Below are positions 7,355 to 15,874 of a stretch of 23,256 nt of DNA, piece by piece. The stretch covers positions 1 through 23,256 of the forward strand of contig DATCLA010000133.1 in NCBI GenBank assembly GCA_036564195.1, read 5' to 3'. The DNA is from DATCLA01 sp036564195. GTDB taxonomy: Bacteria > Bacillota > UBA4882 > UBA8346. Each line of letters starts with the position of its first letter. Position 1 is the stretch's first letter. The position numbers were made by a program, and so were the translations under genes. Below the pieces are notes generated by a model, which saw only the letters and a program-made list of their open reading frames with translations, was not told the DNA's origin and did not search any database.

Positions 7355-8140
7355 TTGCTTAAGATTCTTTTTATCGGTGATATTGTGGGCCGTCCAGGCC
7401 GGCAGATTATTAAACAAAAACTACGACAGTTGATCGAAACGGAAGAGCTTGATTTGGTGGTTGCCAATGCGGAAAATGCCGCCGGCGGTTTCGGGTTGAG
7501 CCTGGATGTGACCAGGGAACTGCTTAACGCAAGGATTGACTTAATAACCTTGGGAAATCATACTTGGAATAATAAAGAGATTTTCCAGGTTTTAGATCGG
7601 GAGGAACGGGTGATCCGTCCGGCGAATTATCCTGAAGGTACCCCAGGAACCGGCTTTAGCGTTGTGGAGACTGCTAAAGGGATTAGAGTGGGAGTAATCA
7701 ACCTGATGGGACAGGTATTTATGGAACCATTAGCCTGTCCGTTTCGCGCTGCGGATCTCTGTATCAACCAGATCAAACCTCAAACCAAAATTATCATAGT
7801 AGATATGCATGCCGAAGCTACTTCAGAAAAAATGTCCTTAGGTTGGTATCTTGATGGCCGGGTAACCGCGGTTTTAGGGACTCACACTCATATTGCCACT
7901 GCCGATGAACGGATTTTACCTCAAGGCACCGGCTATATCACGGATGTCGGAATGACCGGGCCTACCAATTCGGTACTTGGAATCAAACCCGAACTGGTTT
8001 TACAAAAGTTCTTAACTAAACGGCCGGTCCGGTTCGAAGTGGCTGGCGGTCCCATTGAGTTGAATGCAGTCTTAATTGAAGCGGATGAGTATGGCCTCAC
8101 CACCGCAATTAGGAGGATTCATCTTTCAATGGAAGACTAA
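7355..8140 (+). CDS. ymdB: YmdB-family metallophosphoesterase (2',3'-cNMP phosphodiesterase)
   Basis: Calcineurin-like metallophosphoesterase of the YmdB/TIGR00282 family. The Bacillus protein hydrolyses 2',3'-cyclic nucleotides and influences biofilm versus motility decisions. Visible metal-site motifs: D9 in FIGDIVG, E40-N41 in ANAENAAGG, N68-H69 in LGNHTW, and the late GTHTHIAT plus DVGMTGP. From the TTG at 7355 the protein is 261 residues, the family length. A longer frame from ATG 7328 exists, but GGAGG at 7345-7349 lies inside it and the family normally begins (M)KILFIGDI, so TTG 7355 is preferred. Confidence 0.92.
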   Translation: MLKILFIGDIVGRPGRQIIKQKLRQLIETEELDLVVANAENAAGGFGLSLDVTRELLNARIDLITLGNHTWNNKEIFQVLDREERVIRPANYPEGTPGTGFSVVETAKGIRVGVINLMGQVFMEPLACPFRAADLCINQIKPQTKIIIVDMHAEATSEKMSLGWYLDGRVTAVLGTHTHIATADERILPQGTGYITDVGMTGPTNSVLGIKPELVLQKFLTKRPVRFEVAGGPIELNAVLIEADEYGLTTAIRRIHLSMED

Positions 8141-8271
8141 AGCGCGCCTTTTACCAAACTGATTGTATCCTGCCTATTATTGCATGAAGGTAATGCTGTA
8201 GGGAACTCGAATTCTGATTAAATCACCCTCGAAAAAAATCTTTAATGAAACATCTGATCAGGAGTGGTAAT

Positions 8272-8811
8272 ATGGATTTAGTTGGAAATCGGGTCCGGCT
8301 CCGGCCTTTAATGAAGCATGACCTGGCTAAAATGGCGCTTTGGAACAACGATGCCGAAGTACAACAGTATGTCGATTGTAATCTTTCTAGTAACCTCACG
8401 GAATTAGAACGATGGTATAAAACGAATGTTCCCGACCGTAACTATCAAATATTTGCCATTGAAAACCTGCAGGGTGAAGTTATTGGTGATTTAGAATTTG
8501 ACCATATTTGCTGGCATCCCCGGGAAGCCGAATTGCGGGTGCGCATCGGTGAGAAAACCTACTGGGGGCAAGGTTATGGTAATGAGGCAGTACGTTTGGC
8601 TTTAGATTATTTTATGAATGAAAAACAGTTTAAACGGATTTATTTAAAAGTATATCAATTTAACATCCGGGCAATCCGTTGTTACCAAAAAAACGGTTTT
8701 AAGCCGGTAGGAATCTTACAACGTAAGGACCAGAAGTGGAAGAATATTATTTTAATGGAATTGACCCGCGATAATTTTATCAGCAGCCGTCGGACCGGTT
8801 GGGCCGGGTAA
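8272..8811 (+). CDS. GNAT N-acetyltransferase (RimJ/RimL-like)
   Basis: A 179-residue acetyltransferase of the GNAT superfamily (Acetyltransf_3 type), transferring acetyl from acetyl-CoA to an amine. The start of the fold is NRVRLRPLMKHDL, and the acetyl-CoA pyrophosphate loop is in YWGQGYGNEA (97-106). The late N131 and Y138 in FNIRAIRCYQKNGF are typical of the fourth motif. The ATG at 8272 has AGGAG seven bases upstream; an ATG at 8245 lacks one. The substrate cannot be told: relatives act on ribosomal proteins, polyamines or antibiotics. Confidence 0.85.
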   Translation: MDLVGNRVRLRPLMKHDLAKMALWNNDAEVQQYVDCNLSSNLTELERWYKTNVPDRNYQIFAIENLQGEVIGDLEFDHICWHPREAELRVRIGEKTYWGQGYGNEAVRLALDYFMNEKQFKRIYLKVYQFNIRAIRCYQKNGFKPVGILQRKDQKWKNIILMELTRDNFISSRRTGWAG

Positions 8812-8964
8812 ACGAAGAGTCCTTTTACAACTGAATAATTTATAAAGTGACAAATCTATGTTTCGTTTTTATGAAAGACATTAAACTCAAAGCTTGGAGA
8901 CGTGACCGCCAAAGGGTTTTTCTGTAAAATATTTTAGTCAACTAAAAAGGAAATAGTAGATATT

Positions 8965-8971
8965 TGTCGAA
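8965..8971 (+). promoter_or_regulatory. 0A box (Spo0A-binding site) in the spo0A leader
   Basis: TGTCGAA, the exact Spo0A-box heptamer, lies 34 bases before the spo0A ATG and just upstream of its ribosome-binding site. A heptamer is expected about three times by chance in this window on both strands, and copies also occur inside coding genes. The call therefore rests on its position. Confidence 0.5.
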
Positions 8972-9005
8972 AATGAATTATTTAGTAGGAAAAGGAGGGG
9001 GCTAT

Positions 9006-9806
9006 ATGTCCAAAATTCGTATTGCCATAGCAGATAACAATCGTGAGTTGTGTTCAACGTTGACGGATTTGATCGAACTTCAGGATGATATGGAGTTAAT
9101 TGGGGTCGCGTATGATGGAATAGAAGCCCTCCAATTGGTGGAAAAATCCCGGCCGGATGTATTGATTTTGGATATAACCATGCCTTATTTGGACGGGATT
9201 GGCGTATTGGAAAGGTTAGTCGACTTCAGTGAACGTCCGATTGTAATTGTCTTAACAGCTTTTGAACAGGAAGCAATGATTCAAAGATTAATCTCTCTGG
9301 GTGCTACTTATTATATGGTCAAACCGTTTGATGCCAGTACCCTGTTCGAACGGATCCGGCAGTTTGCCACCGGAAAACCGGCGCCGTTTGTTGCTAAGCT
9401 TAACGATGAGAAAATGGTTCCGGTATCCCAGAATAATCAAAGGGAAAAAACCATCAATGAATTGGAACTGGAAGTTAGTAAACTCTTTCATGAGATGGGA
9501 ATTCCGGCTCATTTTCGCGGTTATGCCTATTTGAGGGATGCGATCATTATAGCCGCCAAGGAGGTAGAAGTATTAGGTAACATTACTAAAAACCTTTATC
9601 CCCGGATTGCCAATAAATATAAGTCAACCGCCAGCGGGGTGGAATCAGCCATCCGGCATACCATTGAGATTGGTTGGGAACGGGGTAATGCGGAATTTAT
9701 TGAAGAGTTCTTTGGGTTTGAAAATCAAAAAGGAAGATTCCCTACAACTGCTGCATTTATTGCTAAAATTGCCGATAAAATCAGGCTAGAATCCAAAGTC
9801 AGCTAG
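9006..9806 (+). CDS. spo0A: sporulation master regulator Spo0A
   Basis: Response regulator that, when phosphorylated by the phosphorelay or kinases, switches on entry into sporulation. The 266 residues comprise a receiver domain (about 1-120), with D56 in LILDITMP as phospho-acceptor and a conserved KPFD lysine, then a linker and the Spo0A C-terminal DNA-binding domain (about 155-266). That domain contains IPAHFRGYAYLRDAI and the recognition-helix region SGVESAIRHTIEIGWERGN. Most Spo0As begin IADDNREL; here it is ADNNREL, so the second acidic-pocket residue is Asn11. The ATG at 9006 follows AGGAGGGG; a frame from 8964 starts without a ribosome-binding site. spoIVB, the usual neighbour, is absent. 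Confidence 0.96.
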   Translation: MSKIRIAIADNNRELCSTLTDLIELQDDMELIGVAYDGIEALQLVEKSRPDVLILDITMPYLDGIGVLERLVDFSERPIVIVLTAFEQEAMIQRLISLGATYYMVKPFDASTLFERIRQFATGKPAPFVAKLNDEKMVPVSQNNQREKTINELELEVSKLFHEMGIPAHFRGYAYLRDAIIIAAKEVEVLGNITKNLYPRIANKYKSTASGVESAIRHTIEIGWERGNAEFIEEFFGFENQKGRFPTTAAFIAKIADKIRLESKVS

Positions 9807-9826
9807 CCGGATTTAATTTAACTATA

Positions 9827-9853
9827 AAATCCCTGCAAAGGGATTTCTTTATT
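9827..9853 (+). terminator. intrinsic terminator of spo0A
   Basis: AAATCCC (9827-9833), 6-base loop, GGGATTT (9840-9846), then CTTTATT. It separates spo0A from the rlmN cluster. Confidence 0.75.
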
Positions 9854-10020
9854 GACGGCTAATTGTAGCAACTACCGATTAGGTTTTCAAAAATAAATTA
9901 CATTAAAATTGATTTCCGGACAATCATATTTCTTGATTCAGAGTTTTGAAAGTTCAATTGTCAGTGCGAAATTAGTGTTTTAAAGATTACCAGTACCTGT
10001 AAGAATGGAGTCGGAAATAC

Positions 10021-11049
10021 TTGCAGATTAAGGATTTAACTTTTGAGGAATTGCAAAGCTTTTTAAAAGAGTTCCAGTTACCGGGATACCGCGCCCAGCA
10101 AATTTTTGATTGGATCTATCAGAAAAAGTCTTTTGATTGGCAGGAAATGACCAACCTACCGCAAAGTATTCGTAGGGAACTGACTGAAAAAGGACTAGTC
10201 ATTGCTGCTTTGAAACCAGTTACCAGCGTTACTGGTTCGGACGGGACCACCAAATATCTGTTTGAACTATCCGACGGGGAACGGATTGAAAGCGTGTTCT
10301 TACCGGAACAGCACCGGAATACAGTCTGTTTTTCAACTCAAGTGGGTTGCGGAATGGGTTGCGCTTTTTGTGCTACCGGGAAAAACGGGTTAATCCGGAA
10401 TTTGACTACGGCCGAAATTGTTGACCAGATTGTACGGATTGCTACCATTACCGGCACCCGGATTACGAATGTGGTAGCAATGGGCCAGGGAGAACCGTTT
10501 GCCAATTATGAGGCGCTTTTGAAAGCGATCCGGATTTTAAACCATTCGCAGGGATTGGCATTGGGCGCTCGACGGATTACTATCTCAACCTGCGGAATTG
10601 TTCCAGGAATTCTAAAACTGGCTGAAGAGCCTTTTCAGGTAAACCTGGCCATTTCCCTGCATGCGGCTGAGGATCAGTTGCGGGAACGTCTAATGCCCAT
10701 CAATAAAGTGTATCCCTTAAAAGCATTAATGGCTGCCAGTAAAAGCTATCTTGCCAAAACTGGACGTCGGATTACCTATGAATATGCTTTGATTGACGGA
10801 GTAAATGACCGGCCTCAGGATCAAGTAAACCTAGTCCAACTGTTAAGCGGGATGCTTTGCCATGTAAATTTAATTCCGTTAAATCCGGTTACCGGTACCC
10901 CGTTTCAACGTTCCCGCTCCGACCGGATTAGCGGGTTTGCCGCAGCATTAAATGAGGCGGGGATTGAAACGACGATTCGTAAAGAACGCGGTTCTACTTT
11001 AGCTGCAGCCTGTGGCCAATTACAAAGTAAAAGGCTGGAACGGCCATGA
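10021..11049 (+). CDS. rlmN: dual-specificity RNA methyltransferase RlmN
   Basis: Radical-SAM enzyme that methylates C2 of adenosine in 23S rRNA (A2503, E. coli numbering) and in some tRNAs at A37. The 342 residues show C110-x3-C114-x2-C117 for the [4Fe-4S] cluster, the methyl-carrier C331 in AAACGQL and the partner C103, spaced as in E. coli RlmN. The SAM-binding GEP motif reads GQGEPFANYE. The start is TTG, placed so that the protein begins with the conserved helical N-terminus. Its TGA overlaps the ATG of the FHA gene by four bases. rlmN before a PP2C/PrkC pair is the common Firmicute order. Confidence 0.95.
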   Translation: MQIKDLTFEELQSFLKEFQLPGYRAQQIFDWIYQKKSFDWQEMTNLPQSIRRELTEKGLVIAALKPVTSVTGSDGTTKYLFELSDGERIESVFLPEQHRNTVCFSTQVGCGMGCAFCATGKNGLIRNLTTAEIVDQIVRIATITGTRITNVVAMGQGEPFANYEALLKAIRILNHSQGLALGARRITISTCGIVPGILKLAEEPFQVNLAISLHAAEDQLRERLMPINKVYPLKALMAASKSYLAKTGRRITYEYALIDGVNDRPQDQVNLVQLLSGMLCHVNLIPLNPVTGTPFQRSRSDRISGFAAALNEAGIETTIRKERGSTLAAACGQLQSKRLERP

Positions 11050-11585
11050 AGAAATATTTTAAAAAGTTACTAGGAAAATTGACCAAAGATCCGAAAACTA
11101 ATAATGAGGGGTCAATTGATGCCTCATTCTACCGGCAATACCTTTCCGATGATCCGATTGAAGTAGTCCATACTCAGCCCCGGCTTAAAATGAACTGTTT
11201 GGAGCAGCCATCATTACCACTGGAAGACTGGGAATTTGCAGATACGAAAGTTGCTAAATTCAATTTCAGTAGAAGCAGGCCTAGGGTTAAATGGGTATTT
11301 AAGGTTATTACCGGTGTTGATCAGGGAAGGCAATATTTGGCGACTACCCCTGAGGTGAAGGTGGGCCGTAAACCGGAAAACCATATCTGCTTAAGAGATC
11401 CGAAAGTATCTCGGTTTCATGCGGTCATCCGGATTAAAGACATTGATGCAGTGATTAGCGATTTAGGGAGCGCTAACGGTACATTTGTTAACGGTGTGAA
11501 AATCGTTCAACCGCAAAAGTTGTTTTCAGGGGATTTATTCAAAGTGGGAGAAACCACTATTCAGATTGTTTCTGAACCATGGTAA
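11046..11585 (+). CDS. FHA-domain protein in the PrkC/PP2C cluster
   Basis: A 179-residue protein with a C-terminal forkhead-associated domain (about 84-176) that binds phospho-threonine peptides. The signature residues are all present: G107-R108, S122-R-x-H125, and D139-L-G-S-x-N144-G145 followed by N149-G150. The first 80 residues are a basic, probably flexible tail with several Thr and Ser. No signal peptide or membrane segment is seen, so it is cytoplasmic. The ATGA overlap with rlmN and the PP2C gene 36 bases downstream point to one transcript. Tail plus single FHA recalls actinobacterial GarA/OdhI, which are kinase substrates; that likeness is an inference. Confidence 0.9.
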   Translation: MKKYFKKLLGKLTKDPKTNNEGSIDASFYRQYLSDDPIEVVHTQPRLKMNCLEQPSLPLEDWEFADTKVAKFNFSRSRPRVKWVFKVITGVDQGRQYLATTPEVKVGRKPENHICLRDPKVSRFHAVIRIKDIDAVISDLGSANGTFVNGVKIVQPQKLFSGDLFKVGETTIQIVSEPW

Positions 11586-11621
11586 TTTAAATGCAATACC
11601 CCACATACAAGGAGTGAGTAA

Positions 11622-12314
11622 ATGAGAGTCGGATCGAAGACGGATAAAGGTCGAGTTAGGGAACAAAACGAAGATTCCTATGGTTATAAGGACAATTTAT
11701 TTGTGGTGGCCGATGGGATGGGAGGTCACCAAGCTGGCGAGATTGCCAGTGCTATTGCTGTGGAGACGCTTTTGGCAACTGATTTTGATACACAGATTCA
11801 GGTCCAACTGGAGCAGGCAATTTTAAAAGCAAACGAAGCCATTTTAAATGAAGTTGCCCAACATCCGGAATTAAGCGGCATGGGGACCACTATTGCAGTG
11901 CTCATAATTGAGGATCAGACTGTCTACCTTGCTCATGTGGGTGACAGCCGGATCTATCATTATAATAACGATCAGTTAAAACAGTTAACCAAAGATCATT
12001 CGCTGGTAGCGGAATTGGTTAAAAATGGTGTAATCTCTGAAAATGAAGCTAAATATCATCCCCAGCGTAATATACTGACCCAGGCTTTGGGAAGTCCTGA
12101 TGAAGTGAAAATTGAATTTCAAAGTTGCAGCTGTAAACCAGGTGATAAATTCCTGCTTTGCAGTGACGGTCTGTCAAATCTGGTTGATGCCGATACTTTA
12201 AGAGAAATCCTGCAACAGGATGTGGATCCCCAAGTTATAGCCGATAAAATGGTAGATTTAGCCAATGAAAACGGAGGTTCCGACAATATTACTGTAATTG
12301 TGGTGGAAGTATAA
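11622..12314 (+). CDS. prpC: PP2C-type Ser/Thr phosphatase (PrpC/Stp)
   Basis: Metal-dependent protein phosphatase that removes phosphate from Ser/Thr, opposing the PASTA kinase encoded next. The 230 residues have every metal-binding motif: D18 in EQNEDS, D31-G32 in VVADGMGGHQAGE, D182 in CSDGLSN and D221 in GGSDNIT. GDSRIYHY is the conserved central strand. No membrane segment, so it is cytoplasmic. Ribosome-binding site AAGGAG precedes the ATG. About 200 bases without a convincing gene separate it from prkC, unlike Bacillus, where the genes nearly touch. Confidence 0.94.
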   Translation: MRVGSKTDKGRVREQNEDSYGYKDNLFVVADGMGGHQAGEIASAIAVETLLATDFDTQIQVQLEQAILKANEAILNEVAQHPELSGMGTTIAVLIIEDQTVYLAHVGDSRIYHYNNDQLKQLTKDHSLVAELVKNGVISENEAKYHPQRNILTQALGSPDEVKIEFQSCSCKPGDKFLLCSDGLSNLVDADTLREILQQDVDPQVIADKMVDLANENGGSDNITVIVVEV

Positions 12315-12516
12315 CCGGGTGAAGGATTTTTATCTCCCTCAGTTTGGGTGCAGGAGTTTATTGTTTGAGAAGCGAATAACTGATGATTAAGGAAGATAAA
12401 CAGCGGCTGAATCTTTTAATAAAATCAATAATCAGAGTGGCTATCCATTTTTAAATCGATAGAGTTGTTAGATCAGTTTGGTAATGCTATTTTCTTGATA
12501 TAGAGGTGAGACTTTT

Positions 12517-14145
12517 TTGATTGGCAAAATACTAGGAAACCGGTACCGCTTAATTGAAGCTATTGGCGAGGGCGGAATGGCTTTGGTATATAAAGCTGAG
12601 TGTTCCTTGTTGTGCCGTACTGTTGCAATAAAAATATTACGACCTCAATATGCCAATGATGCCGAATTTGTGGAGCGATTTCGTCGTGAGGCCCGCTCGG
12701 CAGCCAGCCTCTCCCACCCCAATGTGGTAAACATTTATGATGTAGGTCAGGAGAATGGGATTGACTATATTGTAATGGAATATATTCCGGGAGAGAATCT
12801 TAAAAACATTATTAAAAAAGAAGCTCCTTTTTCGGTCCGTAAGGCATTGAATTATACCAGGCAGATCGCAGAAGCTTTAAATCATGCGCATCAACGCAAT
12901 ATTATTCACCGAGATATTAAACCGCATAATATTTTAGTAACACCGGACGGACAGGTTAAAGTGACCGATTTTGGAATTGCCCGGGCGATTAGCGCCAGTT
13001 CATTTACACAAACCGGTATTGTGGTGGGTTCGGTTCAGTATTCCTCTCCGGAACAAGTAAAAGCAGGACTAGTGGGGCCCCAGTCCGATATCTACTCCTT
13101 GGGCTGTGTTTTTTACGAGCTGTTAACCGGGACGGTTCCCTTTAAAGGTGATACTTCCATATCCATTGCCATGCAGCATTTACATGAAAAGGTGGTGCCG
13201 GTCAGAGAGATCCGACCGGATGTCCCGGTTATGGTGGAGCAGATCATTAACAAAGCCATGGCTAAAGATCCCACCCAGCGCTACCCGTCAGCGCTGGCGA
13301 TGTTACGGGATATTACGATTGCCGAATCAAAACTGAACCAGGAGATTGAGTCGGAAGAAGACCTGCCTACGCAAGTCTGGAGTACCGCGGCAACCAAAGA
13401 TCCGGGAAGTAACGCCAATTCCGGTAAGTGGTTTACCAAAACAGTTATCGGGTTAAGTTGTGGGTTGCTATTGCTGATTGGCGGGATTTTCTTTTATATT
13501 TTAAAACCGCCACCTCCTGAAGTTGTAGTGCCCAATTTGATCGGTAAGGACCTTAATGAGGCCAGAGAACTTTTAAAACAACGAAACCTGAATATTAAAG
13601 TAATTAACCAGTTGTATAGCTCGGAGTATCCAATTAACCGGATTATCTCCCAGCGGCCTCCCGCCGGACGTCGTAAAAAAGTCCAGACCGATATTGAAGT
13701 TACTGTCAGTAAAGGTCCTACTTTAGTGAAAGTCCCTAATTTAATTGGCAAAAATAAACTTGAGGTGGAATTGGCCTTAGAAACGGCAGGATTAAAACTG
13801 GGGGAGATTGTAAAAACTTATCGGCCGGATGCTCCTGATGGTGTTGTTATAAAACAAATGCCGGAAGAGCATACTCAGATCGAACAAGGAGCCAGTGTTT
13901 CGATTACTATTAATACAATGGAAACAGGAAATATTATAGATGTGCCGAATTTTATTGGAAGACCATTAGCGGAGGTACGAGCAGAACTAGCGAGCTTGGG
14001 ATTAACCTATAATGAAGCTACACTGCAGCCCAGTAATATTTATTCTGAAGGCATTATCATTGACCAAAATCCGCTTCCCTATGATAAAGTACCGATGGGT
14101 TCGGCAATGAGTTTTATCGTTAGCTCAGGAGTAGAAGATGAATAA
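12517..14145 (+). CDS. prkC: PASTA-domain Ser/Thr protein kinase PrkC (Stk/IreK type)
   Basis: Transmembrane Hanks-type kinase of 542 residues that senses muropeptides or lipid II. Kinase domain (about 10-270): glycine loop GEGGMALVYKA (17-27), ATP lysine K39 in VAIK, catalytic D133 in HRDIKPHN, DFG at 151-153 and an activation loop with Ser/Thr at 159-166. A juxtamembrane linker is followed by one membrane helix (about 309-329) and three PASTA repeats (about 336-400, 403-467, 474-538), each beginning VPN(L/F)IG. Such kinases control cell wall synthesis, cephalosporin tolerance and spore germination. The TTG start follows GAGGTGAG; prpC upstream and rsgA downstream are the classic arrangement. 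Confidence 0.96.
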   Translation: MIGKILGNRYRLIEAIGEGGMALVYKAECSLLCRTVAIKILRPQYANDAEFVERFRREARSAASLSHPNVVNIYDVGQENGIDYIVMEYIPGENLKNIIKKEAPFSVRKALNYTRQIAEALNHAHQRNIIHRDIKPHNILVTPDGQVKVTDFGIARAISASSFTQTGIVVGSVQYSSPEQVKAGLVGPQSDIYSLGCVFYELLTGTVPFKGDTSISIAMQHLHEKVVPVREIRPDVPVMVEQIINKAMAKDPTQRYPSALAMLRDITIAESKLNQEIESEEDLPTQVWSTAATKDPGSNANSGKWFTKTVIGLSCGLLLLIGGIFFYILKPPPPEVVVPNLIGKDLNEARELLKQRNLNIKVINQLYSSEYPINRIISQRPPAGRRKKVQTDIEVTVSKGPTLVKVPNLIGKNKLEVELALETAGLKLGEIVKTYRPDAPDGVVIKQMPEEHTQIEQGASVSITINTMETGNIIDVPNFIGRPLAEVRAELASLGLTYNEATLQPSNIYSEGIIIDQNPLPYDKVPMGSAMSFIVSSGVEDE

Positions 14146-14200
14146 GTAAAAACCTGGCTTGGATCTTTCATTTATTCTGTGTTTGTTTTAAGGAGTTGCC

Positions 14201-15088
14201 TTGTTAACAGGTAGAGTTATTAGAGCCATTGGAGGATTTTTTTACGTTGAGCCTTTGGGGGAAGCTTTTACTTCGGTAGAATGTTTCGTCAGGGGCAAAA
14301 TGAAACTCAGCGCGGAAACAATTTTAGTTGGCGACCAAGTAACTTATTTTATGGAAAACGGTAAAGGTGTTATTACCGGGATTATCGAGCGTTTAAACGT
14401 TTTAAAAAGACCTTATATTGCAAATGTAAATCTATTGGTGTTGGTTTTTGCCTTTCAGAATCCAAAACCAAATGAAATTTTAATCACTAAATTTTTGGTA
14501 CTGGCGGAACAAAGCAGAATTCCCCTGCTTTTGGTTTTGAACAAAACCGATCTGGTTTCCGAAGCTGAAATTGGCCAATTGTCCGGTAAATTACGGCAAT
14601 ATGGTTATCAGGTTATCTGTACCAGCGTAGTAACAAACCAGGGCAAGAGTGAATTATTAAGCGCCCTAAATGGTAAAGTAACTGTTTTTGCCGGACCGTC
14701 CGGAGTTGGCAAATCAGCTTTGTTAAATATGATTGCCCCGGGTTTTAAATTACAAACGGGTGCGGTAAGTCAAAAGATCGGCCGCGGTAAACATACCACT
14801 AGAGAGGTACAGTTATACCGGATTAACGCCAACAGTTACGTGGCAGATACACCGGGCTTTACTCAAATAGCATTTGAGGGGATCGCACCTGAAAAATTGA
14901 AAGAATTTTTCCCCGATTTTCGGGAATATAATTCAATCTGCCGGTTCAAGGGATGCATTCATCTGGCTGAACCGGATTGTGGAGTCAAACAGGCAGTTGA
15001 AAACGGCGTGATTTCCCGGCAGCGTTATGAAGCTTATTTAAATCTGCTGGCTGAAATCAGACAAAATTGGAAGAACCGTTACCGTTAG
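14201..15088 (+). CDS. rsgA: ribosome small-subunit GTPase RsgA (CpgA/YjeQ)
   Basis: Circularly permuted GTPase that aids late maturation of the 30S subunit; CpgA is a reported PrkC substrate in Bacillus. The 295 residues show an OB-fold N-terminus, then G4 NKTD (114-117), G1 GPSGVGKS (165-172), a switch region GRGKHTT (194-200) and G3 DTPG (216-219). The C-terminal zinc knuckle contains C247, C252, H254 and C260. The TTG start has AGGAG five bases upstream. prkC-rsgA-rpe is conserved across Firmicutes. Confidence 0.95.
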   Translation: MLTGRVIRAIGGFFYVEPLGEAFTSVECFVRGKMKLSAETILVGDQVTYFMENGKGVITGIIERLNVLKRPYIANVNLLVLVFAFQNPKPNEILITKFLVLAEQSRIPLLLVLNKTDLVSEAEIGQLSGKLRQYGYQVICTSVVTNQGKSELLSALNGKVTVFAGPSGVGKSALLNMIAPGFKLQTGAVSQKIGRGKHTTREVQLYRINANSYVADTPGFTQIAFEGIAPEKLKEFFPDFREYNSICRFKGCIHLAEPDCGVKQAVENGVISRQRYEAYLNLLAEIRQNWKNRYR

Positions 15089-15193
15089 ACCAGTAATGAT
15101 TGGCAGTAAAGTTATTTTTACCTGTCAACTGAATATATTTAAGATATTGTAGGAACTGAAAGGATTGTCACCGTACCATTAAAGGAGTAAATT

Positions 15194-15874
15194 ATGGTCC
15201 AAATCGCACCATCTATTTTAAACGCAAATTTGTTACAATTAGGTAGTGAAGTTGAAAAAATCAAAGAGGCAGACTGGTTACACTTTGATGTGATGGATGG
15301 TAACTTTGTCCCAAATCTCTCGTTTGGGCCGATGTTTGTTGCCGCAATTCGGCAAGTTACCCCACTACCGATTGAGGCTCATATGATGGTAATCAACCCG
15401 GATGGTTTAATCCCGCTCTATGTCGAATCGGGTATTAAAAGGATCATTATTCACCAGGAGAATACCGTTCATTTACATCGTTTAGTACAAAGGATCAAAG
15501 GATATGGTTGTGAGGCAGGAGTTGCTTTAAATCCGGCTACTCCAATCAATACTTTGGAGTCAATCTTACCAGATTTGGATTTGGTGTTATTGATGACGGT
15601 TGACCCGGGGTTTGGCGGGCAAAAACTGTTGCCGGGGGTCATTCCTAAAATAAAGCAATTGCGCCGGATGATTATTACGGTTGGTTTGAACTGTAAAATC
15701 GAGGTTGATGGCGGTGTTAACTGGGATAATGCAACCGGTTTGGTTAAGGCCGGAGCTGATGTGATCGTGGCAGGTTCCTTGATTTATAAGGACCCCGACC
15801 CGGCAAAAGCGGTTAACAGGCTGAAAACATTGTTGAATGAAGGGGGTAATTCTACTGTCATTCGAACATATTGA
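15194..15874 (+). CDS. rpe: ribulose-phosphate 3-epimerase
   Basis: TIM-barrel enzyme that interconverts ribulose 5-phosphate and xylulose 5-phosphate in the pentose phosphate pathway. The 226 residues carry HFDVMDGNFVPN (H30, D32), EAHMMV, MTVDPGFGGQ and EVDGGVN, which are the metal-binding, catalytic and phosphate-binding motifs. The start reads PSILNANL where most family members have PSILSADF; this is not a catalytic position. AAGGAG precedes the ATG. The next gene overlaps its end. Confidence 0.95.
   Translation: MVQIAPSILNANLLQLGSEVEKIKEADWLHFDVMDGNFVPNLSFGPMFVAAIRQVTPLPIEAHMMVINPDGLIPLYVESGIKRIIIHQENTVHLHRLVQRIKGYGCEAGVALNPATPINTLESILPDLDLVLLMTVDPGFGGQKLLPGVIPKIKQLRRMIITVGLNCKIEVDGGVNWDNATGLVKAGADVIVAGSLIYKDPDPAKAVNRLKTLLNEGGNSTVIRTY

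Noticed and set aside
8946..8978. Sigma-H promoter for spo0A (AGGAAAT ... GAAT)
   Set aside because: The two elements are several bases too far apart for sigma-H.
12315..12516. Small ORF (about 23 codons, near 12383) between prpC and prkC
   Set aside because: No convincing ribosome-binding site and no recognisable product.
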